A DNA stretch of 64,000 nt from Ophiocordyceps camponoti-saundersi (nom. inval.) (GCA_003339415.1 PDHQ01000088.1:62001-126000); one strand, 5' to 3'; positions 45,573-59,720 are shown, counted from the stretch's first letter. The notes: generated from the letters alone by a model not told the origin. Translations and numbers: made by a program.

Positions 45573-48500
45573 TATGCTTAGGTAATATTATATAGCTTTT
45601 TATATATATTATATAATTATATAAAAGAAAAGCTTAAAATAAAAATTAGCTTTTAGCTTATTTATAAGATTATAAGTAATTAAGTAAGTATAGTAGCTTT
45701 ATTAGTATTAGCATAGCCTTATATAATAAGTTATAATTTCTTATATAACTTTATAATTTTATTTTTAATTTCTTATATAAGTTTTATATAAAAAATATAT
45801 AGCTAGCTATATTTAACTAAGTTATATCGTATAAAGATAAAAATATTCTAAGCGGTAAAGCTATTAATTTTAGCGCGGTTTAATTTTTCGAATAGGAGGC
45901 TAGGAGTTATAATAATATTATCTTAATAAAGTTATATAATAAGGGCAATATCTTTTATTTCTTTCTTTTAAAGGAAAGTAAGGGAGATAAATAAATTTAT
46001 TATATAATTAATAAAATCCTTATATCCCCGCAAGCTATAATATAGAATCTTAATAGTAAATCTCTTTATATAAATATTAGCTTTTTTTATAAAAGCTTTA
46101 TTAGGCGGAAAGTATAGCTTAATTTATATTATATAAAACTTAGTAAAATTACTAAAAAGGTTTATAAAAATAAATTACCCTTTAATTATTAAAAGTTTAT
46201 ATAATCTTATTTAGCTATAGCGTTCGCGCTAAATTATAACTTAAGAATAAAAAAGAAATATAAAGTTTTTATATAAGCGAGGTTTATTTCGTATAATAAG
46301 TGCGCGGCTAATATCTCTCTTTATATAAAGTTTTTAAATTACCTTTATTATTTTTTAAATTATAGTCGCTTATATAATAATATTTAAAAATAAGGGTAAG
46401 GTATTATAAATATAAAAGTATATATTAAAAATAAAAAATATAAATATAAAGCTATTAGGCCTTATTATATTATTTAAGTATTTTATAATAAGCTAGAAAA
46501 TTATATTATTATTAGCTTAATTTTTAAAGTCTTTCTTAAGTATATTATATATATATTAAAAAGAGGCGTATAAGCGTTTAACTTTACTAATTACCTAATA
46601 CGCCTTAATAAGTATTTCCTTATATAATAAACTAATAATTTATATAGAAAAATAAAATTTATTTAAAGAGAAGTTTATATTAAGATTATATATAATAATA
46701 TCCGGAAAGCTTTAGTAAATAGTAATCTAATAATAATAGAGGGCGTTTTATATATTTTAAATAAAAAGTAATTATACGAAAATAGTAGCTTAGAAAAACG
46801 TAGCCTTATTAATAATATAAAAAGCGTTCTTATTACTTAGTTATATAATATTTATAATAATCTTATAATTAAAAAAGATATTATTTTTAATTAAGAATTT
46901 AAATCGTTATAGCGAGGGGTTATATATTTAGTATTAATAGTAGAATTTCTTTATTATATAAAGTAATATTTTAAAAATATTATTATAACTTATATTCTAA
47001 AGTAAATTATAAAGATATTTTATATAAAGGTATTTAAAGCGATAATATAAATAATAGAGCTATACTTTTATAAAGAAGAGGGCGGCTTTACGTAAAGATA
47101 TATAAAAAAATAGATATCCTTATTTCTATATAACGGGGATCGTCTAACTATCCTTATATACGATAATATTCCTAATATTATTAAAATATACTTTTAGGCG
47201 ATTTATATTTTTAAGGGAAAAGAGGAATAGCGTAGGAGTATTAAGAATATAATATTATATAATATTTAAAAAGCTATTAATATTAATTATACTAATTAAG
47301 GTTATAGTAGCTAAGCTATTAAATTTAATTATTATAATATTTAAAGTTTAGTTAATTTACGTATTTAAATTCTCTTATATAAATACTTTAGCTTTATCTT
47401 TACTAATAATAAAGAAGTTTATAGCGCTAATATCTTAAAATTATCCTTAGTATTTTATATAATAAGCGTTTACGAGAAAAACTTAATTACCTAATTATAT
47501 AGTTTACTATATAAAGATATCTTCCCTTATAAATTAATATATAAGGGCACTTAAGAGGATAAATTAAGTAGCTTCCTTAGAAGCGTTCTTATTTTCTTTA
47601 TATAATAAGTTAAGTTATTAATAATATTATATCCTTTATATTTAAGAAAGAAGGCTTTAAATTTATTATTTATAAAGGGGTTTTTATTAAATTCTTTATA
47701 TAAAGTAAAATACGCCTTTCTAGTATAATTAAAGTCCCCTTACTTATAATTTATTAACTAATACCTTTCTTTCTTATAAATAAAATAATATTTCCTTATA
47801 TAAGGTAATAAGTAGCGGTCCTCTTATTAAATTTATTTAAATTTACCTATATAAAATTTTAGCTAGGGTAAATTTAGTTATAAAGAGTTTATACTATAAT
47901 ATCGATTAATAAAAAACTAGTTAGATATTTTCTTATAGTTAAGGGTAACTTAGAGTAATATACGAAAAATAGAGAAAAACTCTTTATATAAAAGCTTTAT
48001 AAAGAGAAATACCGGCTTAAGTTTTAGCACCTTATAGTAAGCTTTTATTATTATAGCGTAAAGTTAAGTTTTCTTTTCGCTAAAAGTATATTATATAAGT
48101 TATATTTTCTCGATTAATTCCTAGAAAATTTCTAATATAGTTTTCTTTAAATATTTCCTTTATATAAAAGTAAAAATTATATTAGTTTAATTAGCTTAAT
48201 ATTATATATAATTTATTATTATATTAAAATATAAATTAAATATTTAATAAATCTTATCTTACTTTTTCTTAGGTTTTATATAATAAAGGTAATATAACTA
48301 TGCTAAGCTTATAAAAATATTTAGGAAAATAGTATAATATTAGTTTTCGGTAATATTAATTTATTAATAATATAATATTAAAAGCTTAGCTTTATTATAT
48401 AAAATATTATATAAATAGCTTAAGTAATTCTAATCTTTTTACTAGCTTTTACTAAATATTATAACTTTCTTAAAAGTAATTAAGCTATTATAAATTAATC

Positions 48501-49665
48501 GTATAAGGGGAAAAATAAAAGCTAGGCTTTTTAAGATTATTATAAAAACTATAAATAAGTTTAATATTTCCTTTACTTTATATAAGGTTATATTAAAAAT
48601 CGTATTAAAAGTTATATAAAGGGGAACCTTAATCGATAAAATAATTTTCTAAATAAGCTTTAAAGTAAAAATTACTAAAGTTATCGAAAAAGTAGCTAAA
48701 ATATAATTATATAAAGCTTTAATTATAGAGAGGAATTTCTCGATAAAGCTACTAGTTTATTATATAGTAATATTTTATTTTTTAAAAAGCTATAAGAAAG
48801 CTTTAAGAAATAAATAAGAAACTTACCTTACTTAATATTTAATCTATTTATAAAAATCTTCCTAAGTATTTTTAGTAAAAAAAAGCTTTTAATTTTTAAA
48901 TATATTATTTTATATATAATCTTTCCTATATATATTATAAGTTTAATATCTAAAAGTTTATTTACGATTTTTAAGTTAGTTTTTTAGAAATCCGGGCTAA
49001 TTTTTACTTATTATATATAAACTAAAATAATATTTCCTTTAGCTATCTTTTTATATATAATCGGGTTAAGTTCCTAAGCTTAGGTTTAAGTTAGTTTTAG
49101 GGTTACCTAAGTTAGTTTAGGCTAGGTAAGCGCGGGCGTAAGCGCGTTTAAAAGTACTAAAAGCGTATAAGAGTTCTTATTAGATAATAAAGTATATAAA
49201 GCTATTATTATTATCTAAGGGGGTTTAGTATAAGGAAAAACCTATCTTTTTTCTCTATTATATAAGGTAGCTATTATATATATTACTAAGTTATATAAAA
49301 AAGTAAAGTTAAGTATAATAAATTACTAATTTTTTTATTTATAATTATTTTTTCTATTTTAGCTAATTTATATATTACTTAATATATTAATTAGTATTAG
49401 ATAAGCTATCGATTATTAGTAATATAAAAGTTTTAAAAAAAGTATATTATCGTAATTACTTTTTTATATATAATATATAAGAAGGGTAGCTATTTAAATA
49501 CTTAATTAAATATATAAAGTAATAATAAAGAATATAAAAAGTAAAGTAAGGAGTTATAAGATTAGAAGGATTTTATATAAAGGTCCCTTATAACTTAGGA
49601 AAGCTATATAAAAGGATAAGGCTATAAGGATAATACGAGGCTATTAAGGTATTATAAGATATTTT
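45573..49665 (+). mobile_element. Unidentified transposon, arm A of an inverted pair
   Basis: Collinear in reverse complement with about 52345-55850 and, beyond insertions, with 57627-57705 and 59451-59510. A frame at about 47110-47570 is relatively poor in stops and reads as a Leu/Ile/Lys/Tyr-rich protein with segments such as YNGDRLTI and NKEVYSANILKLS. I do not recognise it. The element is RIP-degraded. Confidence 0.6.
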
Positions 49666-50214
49666 AATAAAATTATATAAAGGTGCTTAGTTAAGTTTAT
49701 ATATATAATAAGCGCGAGGTATATATAAGTATATATAATTAGCTAGCGCCGCGTATAAAATAAGCGTAAGCTATATATAAAGTATAACTTTAAGTGCTTA
49801 TATTATATATATTTTAAAACCTCTTAAGTTATTTTATATTAATAAAGTTAGTTTTTTATAGAAGCTAAGAAATATAAGACTTTAATAATAAAATAACTTT
49901 AATTATAAATAACTTTAATACTTAATAAGCTATTATCGCTTAGCTTTTAAAATAATAAGCTATTATTATAAAGCTTTAAAACTTTATATATTAATAGTAT
50001 TAATTTATATAAATAATTAAGTAATAATAATTATAACCTTATTATAAGCTGCTACCTCTTAGCTTTTTATTTAATAATAATAAAAACCTTTTTCTAATAT
50101 AGCGCTTTTTTATATTTTATAAGCTATAAGTAAACTAAGCTTTTATTAATATTATTTATAACTAATAAGTATTTTTATATTAATACTTTTCTTTTTTAAT
50201 TTAAGCTAAGGTAA

Positions 50215-51990
50215 TATAAAGGTCTTACTAAGGCGATTATAAAAGTAAGCTAAAATAGAGTTATAATTAAAGCTATCGAAAAGAGGAAGGAGAAGGGAGA
50301 GAAGCCCCCCTCCTAAGCTAGCTATATACCCCGCGCGATAACTAAGCGCTATTAGGAAGACCTAAATATATCCGCTATAATCCCCCCTATTTAGCTATAA
50401 TTAGTTATAAACTAATCCTTTATATAGCCCCCTCCTTAAGCTAGCTAAGGAGGTAGAAGCGTAAGATAAAAAAATTATATATTACTACGCTAGTAAGATA
50501 TTTTATATAATCCTTAGCTAATAGCTTAATAGCCTCTATAAAGATAAGGATAAGAGGGTAGAAAGGCTTCCTTATAGCTTAAGGAATTAAACCTTAATCC
50601 TTATAAGGAAGATTCTAATAAGCTTAGAATTATAATATTACTTAAAGTAAGAATTAATAAACTTATATATTAATAGTAAAAACTTACTTATATAGCTAAT
50701 ATATAAAACTAAATAATATTATATTAGTTATAAGAAGCTTAAAAAATACCTTAATTATAGTAAATAGTAAAGTTAGCTATATACTTATTATTATATATTA
50801 TTAGCGCTAGTTTATAAGCTAAAATATAATATAACTATAATATATACTTATTAATAAATCTACGCGCTTAAGTTACGCGTAGACTATCCTTATATAAGGT
50901 AATATAATAAGGCTAAAAATTACCTAAGCTATAATATTTAATATATATTTACCCCTCCTTACTTATTATCCTTTTAATTAAAATACTTTAAATTTACTAT
51001 TAATTACCTTACTCCGCTTATAAAAAGCCCTAACTTTAATATCCCTATTTATTTATAAAGCTTTAGATAGTTATATTTAAAATAACTAATCTAATTATAC
51101 TAATAATAATACTAACGCTTAATAATATTAAAATAAAATTATATAAATATAATATTTATTAAGTTAGTAAAAAAGGAGGGCGGTAAATTAATTAGCGCGT
51201 TAAGAATATTCTTAAAACTAAATATTTTATTAAAGCTTTAGAGAATGCTAGCGAAAGCCGCGTATATTATAAGCTAGTTTTTATAATCTAAACGCTCTTA
51301 TAGCTCCTTATATAGCTTAGATAAGAGTAAAATAATCTTAATATAATTAAATTAATTTAATAGTTTAGCTTTAAAAAAAGTATATTCTTACCTTATAATA
51401 TATTCTCCGAGGGGCTTTAATAGCCCTTAATATATCCTAATTAAGGAAAAACCTACTTAGCGCTTTTTATAACTTTTCTTAAAAAGCTTAAAGATATATA
51501 TTAAAAAAGCTTTAAGTTAATAAGAAAAATTTATAGCTATAATAATATATAAAAAAAATATTTATTAAAAAGTATTAAGATAAGAAAAAATATAGTAAAA
51601 TTAGGACTTAGGCTTCTTAATTATAGCTTTATTAATTATAAATTTAATATATATAATAGCTAGCTAAAAATCTAAGCTAAAATAAGCTAAAAGTAGCTTT
51701 AATATAAGTAGAATTTAATAATATTTTATATTAAGATCTTACTTTTATATTTAGTTAGCGGTAAGAGGAGCTTTAATTAATATAAAGGTTTTACTAAGGC
51801 GATTATAGAAATAAGCTAAGGTAAAGTTATAATTAAAGCTATCGAAAAGAGGAAGGAGAGGGGAGAGAAGCCCCCCTTCTAAGCTAGCTATATACCCTAC
51901 GCGATAACTAAGCGCTATCGGAAAAACTTAAATATATCCGCTATAATCCCCCCTATCTAGCTATAATTAGTTATAAACTAATCCCTTATA
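50215..51990 (-). mobile_element. Small LTR retroelement (gag-only), copy 3
   Basis: 1776 bp in minus orientation with 210-bp LTRs at 50215-50424 and 51781-51990. The flanks GGTAA (50210-50214) and AGTAG (51991-51995) fit one original GGTAG duplication with a different G-to-A change on each side. It lies in the spacer between the two inverted transposon arms. Confidence 0.85.
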
Positions 51991-52344
51991 AGTAGCTTTA
52001 TTTTTTAAATAAAATATTAAGTATAAGTATAACTTTAATTACTTTTTAAGTTACTTTAATATTATATTTACTAACTTATATTAGCGCTAAATAGCTATAA
52101 TAAAACTTAAATACTTTATATAAAATACTTTTAAGTTTTTTTATAACTTCCTTATTTATTTTAAAGCTAAGCTTACTTTAGTAAATAATATTAAGTAAGC
52201 TAATAAAATTAAAATTATATATTTTTATTATATTTTTACTTTAGCTTTTCGCTAATATTATATAAGGCGTAATATTCTCTTAACTAAGTATATTATTACT
52301 ATTATTAAAATCCGCGTTATTATTATAAATATTAAATTATTTCG

Positions 52345-55300
52345 CTTTAAAAATATTAAGGTATTTTATAATACCTTAATAGCCTTATATTATCCTTATA
52401 GCCTTATCCCTTTATATAGCTTACCCGAGTTATAAGAAACTTTTATATAAGATCTTTTTAATTTTATAACTCTTTACTTTACTCTTTATATTCCTTACTA
52501 TTATTTTATATATTTAATTAAGTATTTAAATAGCTACCCTTTCTATATATTATATATAAGAAAGTAATTATAATAATATACTCCTTTTAAAACTTTTATA
52601 TTACTAATAATAAATAGCTTATTTAATATTAATTAATATATTAAGTAATATATAAATTAGCTAAAATAAAAAAGATAATTATAAATAAAAAGATTAATAG
52701 TTTATTATACTTAACTTTTCTCTCTTATATAACTTAGTAATATATATAATAGCTACCTTATATAATAAAGAAAGAAAATAAGTTTTTCCTTATACTAAAC
52801 CCCCTCGGATAATAATAATAGCTTTATATACCTTATTATTTAATAAAAACTCTTATACGCTTTTAGTATTTTCGAACGCGCTTATACTTATACTTACTTA
52901 GCCCGAATTAGCTTAGGTAACCCCGAAACTAACTTAAACCTAAGCTTAGGAACTTAACCTAATTATATATAAAAAAATAGCTAAAAAAAATATTATCTTA
53001 GTTTATATATAATAAGTAAAAATTAGCTTAGATTTTTAAAAAACTAATTTAAAAATTATAAATAAACTTTTAGATATTAAACTTATAATATATATAGGAA
53101 AAATTATATATAAAGCGATATATTTAAGAATTAGAGGCTTTTTTCTTATTAAAAATACTTAGGAAAATTTTTATAAATAAACTAAATACTAAATAAAGTA
53201 AGTTTCCTATCCGTTTTTTAAAGCTTTTTTATAGCTTCTTAAAAAATAAAGCGTTACTATATAATAAACTAGTAGCTTTATTAAGAAATTCCTTTTTATA
53301 ATTAAAGCTTTATATAATTATATTTTAGCTACTTTTTTAATAATTTTAGTAATTTTTACTTTAAAACTTATTTAAAAAATTATATTATTAATTAAGGTTC
53401 CCTTTTATATAACTCTTAATATAACTTTTAATATAACTTTATATAAAAAGAAGGAAATACTAAACTTATTTATAGCTCTTATAATAATCTTAAAAAGCCT
53501 AGCCTTTATCTTTCCTCCTATATAACTAATTTATAATAGCTTAATTACTTCTAAAAAAGTTATAATATTTAATAAAAGCTAGCGAAAAAATTAAAATTAT
53601 TTAAGTTATTTATATAATATCTTATATAATAAAGCTAAGCTTTTTATATTATATTATTAATAAATTAATATTATTAAAAACTAATATTATATTATTTTCT
53701 TAGATATTCTTATAAGCTTAGTATAGTTATATTACTCTTATTATATAAAACTTAAGAAAAAGTAAAATAAAATCTATTAAATACTTAATTTATATTTTAA
53801 TATAATAATAAATTTTACGTAATACTAAGCTAATTAAACTAATATAACTTTTACTTTTATATAAAGGAAATACTTAAAGAAAATAATACTAAAAATTTTT
53901 AAGGAATTAATTAAAAAAATATAACTTATATAATATACTTTTAGCGAAGGGGAAACTTAACTTTACGCTATAATAATAAGAGCTTACTATAAAGTGCTAG
54001 AACTTAAGCTTATATTTCTTTTTATAAAGCTTTTATATAAAAAGTTTTTCTCTATTTTTTATATATTATTTTAAGTTACTTTTAACCGCGGGAAAATATT
54101 TAACTAGTTCTTTATTAATTAAAATTATTATATAAACTCCTTATAATTAAATTTACTTTAGTTAAAGTTTTATATAAGTAAATTTAAATAAGTTTAATAG
54201 GAGGACTGCTACTTATTATTTTATATAAAAAAGCGCTATTTTATTTATAAGAAGGAAAGGTATTAGTTAATAAATTATAAATAAGGGGACTTTAATTATA
54301 TAAGAAAAGCGTACTTTACTTTATATAAAGAATTTAATAAAAACCCCTTTATAGATAATAAATTTAAAGCCTTCCTTTTTAAATATAAGGGATATAATAT
54401 TATTAATAACTTTAATAATTTATTATATAAAGAAAATAAGAACGCTTCTAAGGAAGCTGCTTAATTTATCCTCTTAAGTATTTTTATATATTAATTTATA
54501 AGGGAAAATATCTTCGTATAGTAAATTATATAATTAAGTAATTAAGTTTTTTTTATAAATACTTACTATATAAAATATTAAAAATAACTTTAAGATATTA
54601 GCGCTATAACCTTTTTTACTATTAGCTAAAACTAAGCTAAAATATTTATATAAAAGAATTTAAATATATAAATTAACTAAACTTTAAGTATTATAATAAT
54701 TAAGTTTAGTAGCTTAGCTATTATAATTTTAATTAGTATAATTAATATTAATAGCCCCCTTAGTATTATATAATATTATATTCTCGATACCTTTACGTTA
54801 TTTCTCCTTTCTTTTAAAAATATAAATTACTTAAGGGTATATTTTAATAATATTAGAAATATTATTATATATAAGGATAGTTAAATAATTCTTATTATAT
54901 AGGAATAAAGATATTTATTCTTCTATATATCTCCGCGCGAAGCCGCTTTTTTCTTTATAAAAGTATAGCTTTATTATTTATATTATCGCTTTAAATACCT
55001 TTATATAAAATATTTTTATAACTTACTTTAGAATATAAGTTATAGTAATATTTTTAAAATATTACTTTATATAATAAAGAAATTTTACTATAAATATTAA
55101 ATATATAATTTCTTATTATAGCGATTTAAATTCTCTATTAAGAATAATATTTTTTTTAATTATAAGATTATTATAGATATTATATAACTAAGTAATAAAA
55201 ACGCTCTTTATATTATTAATAAAGCTATATTTTTCTAAGCTACTATTTTTATATAATTACTTTTTATTTAAGATATATAAAACGCCTTTTATTATTATTA

Positions 55301-55850
55301 AATTATTATTTACTAAGGCTTTTTAGATATTATTATATATAACCTTAGTATAAACTTCTTTTTAGATAAATTTTATTCTTTTATATAAATTATTAATTTA
55401 TTATATAAGGAAATACTTATTAAAATATATTAAGTAATTAGTAAAGTTAAACGCTTATATATCTCTTTTTAATATATATATAATATATTTAAGGAAAATT
55501 TTAAAAATTAAGCTAATAATAATATAATCTTTTAGCTTATTATAAAATACTTAAATAATATAATAAAGCTTAATAGCCTTATACTTATATTCCTTATCTT
55601 TAATATATATTCTTATATTTATAATACCTTACCCTTATCCTCGGATATTATTATATAAGCGACCGCGATTCGAAAAATAATAAAGGTAATTTAAAAGCTT
55701 TATACGAAAAGAGATATTAGCTATATACTTATTATATAAAATAAACCTCGCTTATATAAAAACTTTATATTTCCCTTTTATTCCTAAGTTATAATTTAGC
55801 GTAAATATTATAGCTAAATAAAACTATATAAACTTTTAATAATTAAAAAG
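52345..55850 (-). mobile_element. Unidentified transposon, arm B of an inverted pair
   Basis: Reverse complement of about 46185-49665. Matched positions sum to about 102030 throughout, so the centre is near 51.0 kb. About 450 bases corresponding to roughly 45730-46180 of arm A are missing where small element copy 4 now sits. Confidence 0.65.
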
Positions 55851-57626
55851 TATAATAATATTACTAAAGCGATTATAAAAGTAAGCTAAAGTAAAGTTAT
55901 AATTAAAGCTATTAAAAAGAGGAAGGAGAGGGGAGAGAAGCCCCCCTTTTAAGCTAGCTATATACCTTATATAATAACTAAGCGCTATCGGGAAAACCTA
56001 AATATATCCGCTATAATCCCCCCTATCTAGCTATAATTAGTTATAAACTAATCCCTTATATAGCCCCTTTCTTAAGCTAGCTAAGAAGGTAAAAATATAG
56101 GACGGAAAAGTTATATATTACTACGCTAGCGAGATATTTTATATAATCCTTAGCTAATAGCTTAATAGCCTTCGTAAAGATAAGGAGAAAAGGGCGGAAA
56201 AGCTCCCTTATAGCTTAAGGAATTAAACCCTAATCCTTATAAGGAAAATTCTAATAAGCTTAGAATTATAATATTACTTAAAGTAAAAAAAGATAAACTT
56301 ATATATTAATAGTAAAAACTTATTTATATAGCTAATATATAAAACTAAGTAGTATTATATTAGTTATAAGAAGCTTAAAAAATACCCTAATTACGGTAAA
56401 TAATAAAGCTAGCTATATACTTATTATTATATATTATTAGCGCTAGTTTATAAGCTAAGGCGTAATATAACTATAATATATATTTACTAATAAATTTATA
56501 CGCTTAAGCTATACGTAAACTATCCTTATATAAGGTAATATAATAAAATAAGAAATTACCTAAGTTATAATATTTAGCGTATATTTATCCCTCCTTACTT
56601 ATTATCCCCTTAATTAAAATATTTTAAATCTACCTTTAATTACTTTACTTTACTTATAAAAAGCCCTAACCTTAATATCCTTATTTACTTATAAAGCTTC
56701 GGATAATTACGCTTAAAATAACTAATTTAATTATATTAATAATAATACTAGCGCTTAGTAATATTAAAATAAAATTATATAAATATAATATTTATTAAGT
56801 TAGTAAAAAGGGGAGGCGGTAAATTAACTAGCGCGTTAGAAATATTCCTAAAACTAAATACTTTATTAAAGCCTCGGAGAAAGCTAGCGAAGGCCGCGTA
56901 TATTATAAGCTAGTTCTTATAATCTAAGCGCTTTTATAGCTTTTTACGTAGCCCGGATAAGAGTAAAATAATCTTAATATAGTTAAATTAATATAATAGT
57001 CTAGCCTCGAAAAGGGTATATTCTTACCTTATAATATATTTTCTAAAAAGCTTTAATAGCCCCTTATATATCTTAATTAAGGAAAAACTTACTTAACGCT
57101 TTTTATAACTTTCCCTAAAAAACTTAAAAATATATATTAAAAAAGCTTTAAGCTAGTAAAAAAAATTTATAGCTATAATAATATACGGAAAAAACGTTTA
57201 CTAAAAGGTACTAAAATAAGAAAAAATATAGTAAAATTAGGACTTAGGCTTTTTAATTATAGCTCCGTTAATTATAAATTTAATATATATAGTAGCTAAC
57301 TAAAAATTTAAGCTAAAATAAGTTAAGAGTAGCTTTAATATAAGTAAAATTTAATAGCGTTCTATACTAAGATTTTACTTTTATATTTAGTTAGCGGTAA
57401 AAGGAGCTTTAATTAATATAATAATATTATTAAAGTAATTATAGAAGTAAGCTAAAATAAAGTTATAATTAAAGCTATCGAAGAGAGGAAGGAGAGGGGA
57501 GAGAAGCCCCCCTCCTAAGCTAGCTATATACCCCGCGCGATAACTAAGCGCTATCGGGAAAACTTAAATATATTCGCTATAATCCCTCTTATCTAGCTAT
57601 AATTAGTTATAAACTAATCTCTTATA
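55851..57626 (-). mobile_element. Small LTR retroelement (gag-only), copy 4
   Basis: 1776 bp, minus orientation, LTRs at 55851-56060 and 57417-57626 (210 bp each). Both LTRs share the variant edge TATAATAATATTA. The flanks (AAAAG and AAGCT) do not form a convincing target duplication. Confidence 0.82.
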
Positions 57627-57705
57627 AAGCTATATTAATATTAATAAAGCTATTATACTTACTTAATTACTTATAATTTTATAAATAAGCTAAAAGCTAA
57701 TTTTT

Positions 57706-59450
57706 TATAAAAGTTTTACTAAAAATACGATATTAAAGTAAGCTAAAAAGGAGTTATAATTTAAGCTATTAAGAAGAGAGAGGAAAGGAGGAAGGAATCC
57801 CCTTTCTAGCTAACTATATACCCCGCGCGGATAACTAAAAGCTATTTAGGAGAGTATAATATAATTATAGTTATCCCCCTTATATAGCTATAATTAGTTA
57901 TAGACTAATCCCTTATATAGCCCCCTCCTTAAGCTAGCTAAGTAAGAGGGAGCGTAAGATAGAAAAATCGTTATATATTACGCTAGCAAAATACTTTATA
58001 TAGCTTTAAGTAGCTAATCTATATCCCCTTAAAGAGAGTAAGATACTAAGCAGATTAAGGGTCCCTTATAAGGGAAGACTCTAATTTAGGAATTATAATA
58101 CTACTTAAAGTAAGAAAAATAAACTTACGCGCTAATAGTTAAAACTTATATAGTTAGTATATAAGTTTAGGTAATATTATATTAATATATAAGAAGCTTA
58201 GAGAATAACTCGTAGCGTAGGAAATACGAAAGCTAAATATATATATATTACTTATATTACTCGTGCTATTTCCGCTAGCTAGGGCGTATCGCGGCCGAGG
58301 TATATACTTACTAATAAACCTATATATATAAGCCGCGCGCGGACCGCTTATATATAAGTATATAACTTAGCTAAAACTTACTTAAGCTATAATATTAAGC
58401 GAATATATATCCTCTATTACTTATTATTACCTTAATTAAAATATTTCGAATTTACCTCTAACTACCCCGCTCCGCTTATAAAAAGCCTTAACCTTAATAT
58501 TCTTATTTACTTACGAAGTTTTAGATAGTTACGCTTAAAATAACTAATCTAATTATACTAATAGTAACGCTAGCGCTTAGTAGTGCTAGAATAAAATTAT
58601 ATAAATAAAATATTTATTAAGTTAGTAAAAAGGGGGGGCGGTAAATTAACTTATACCTTAAGGATATTTTTAGTACTAAATACCTTATTAAAGCTTTAGA
58701 GAAGACTAGCAAAATCTATATATATTATAAGCTAATATTTATAATTAAGGCGCTCCTTAAGCTTTTTATATAGCTTAGAAAAGAGTAAAATAATATATAT
58801 ATATTTAACTAATAAGATAAACTAGCCTTAAAAAGGGCATATTCCTATCTCGTAATATATTCTCTAAGGGGCTTAGATAGCCCTTAATATATCTTAACTA
58901 AGTTTAGACTTATATAGCGTTCCTTATAGCTCTCTGCTAAAAGCTTAAAAATATATACTAAGAAGGTATTAGGCTAATTTAAAAAGTTAATAACTAAAAA
59001 AATATATAGTAGGAATATTTACTAAAAGGTGCTAAGATAGGAAAAAATATAATAGAATTAAGCCTTAGGCTTCTTAATTATTACTTTATTAATAGTAAAT
59101 TTCGTATATATAGCGGCTAATTATAAGTTTAAGCTAAAGCGAGTAAGTAAAGGCTTAGGCGCGGGCAAAATTTAATAGCGTTATTTTATAATAATCTTAC
59201 TCTTATATTTAATCTACGGTAAAAGGAGCTTAAATTAATATAAAGGTTTTACTAAGAGTATAATACTAAAGTAAGCTAAAAAGGAGTTATAATTTAAGCT
59301 ATCGAGAAGAGAGAGGAAAGGAGGAAGGAATCCCCCTTTTAGCTAACTATATACCCCGCGCGGATAACTAAGAGCTATCTAAGAGAGCATAACACGGTCG
59401 CAGTTATCCCCCTTATATAGCTATAATTAGTTATAAACTAATCCCTTATA
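57706..59450 (-). mobile_element. Small LTR retroelement (gag-only), divergent copy 5
   Basis: 1745 bp with 212-bp LTRs at 57706-57917 and 59239-59450. It is clearly the same family but a divergent subtype, with several insertions and deletions and more CG. It retains the knuckle-type segment. The flanks TTTTT and TTCTC are only weakly compatible with a duplication. It is inserted in the arm B transposon, separated from copy 4 by about 80 bases of that host. Confidence 0.8.
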
Positions 59451-59528
59451 TTCTCGCTTTAAGCTTTTTTTTTATATAATTATATAATATATATAAAAAG
59501 CTACGTAATATTACTTAAGCGTATATAT

Positions 59529-59720
59529 AGTTATTAGGGTTTAAAATTAGTTAGTCTTTAGTTAGTTAGGACTAACTAAAAAAAGTCCGGACTAAAAGTA
59601 CGTACCTTTTAGTTAGTTTTTAGTTAGTTAGCCTAAGGACTTTAGTTAGTCCTTAAATATAAGGACTAACTAACTAAAGACTAAAGACTAAAAGAACTAA
59701 GCTTTTAGTTAGCTTACGTA
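59529..59720. repeat. Cluster of inverted TTAGTTAGT motifs (possible hAT subterminal repeats)
   Basis: Starts TAGGGTTTAAAATTAG, compatible with a RIP-converted hAT end (CAGGG), then carries many copies of TTAGTTAGT and its complement ACTAACTAA in both orientations. Such arrays can serve as subterminal transposase binding sites in hAT elements; the link is inference from position beside the hAT remnant. Confidence 0.5.

Noticed and set aside
45573..49665. Centromere core
   Set aside because: AT-rich repeats flanked by genes could suggest one, but the content resolves into ordinary nested transposons and no centromere-specific evidence is available from sequence alone.
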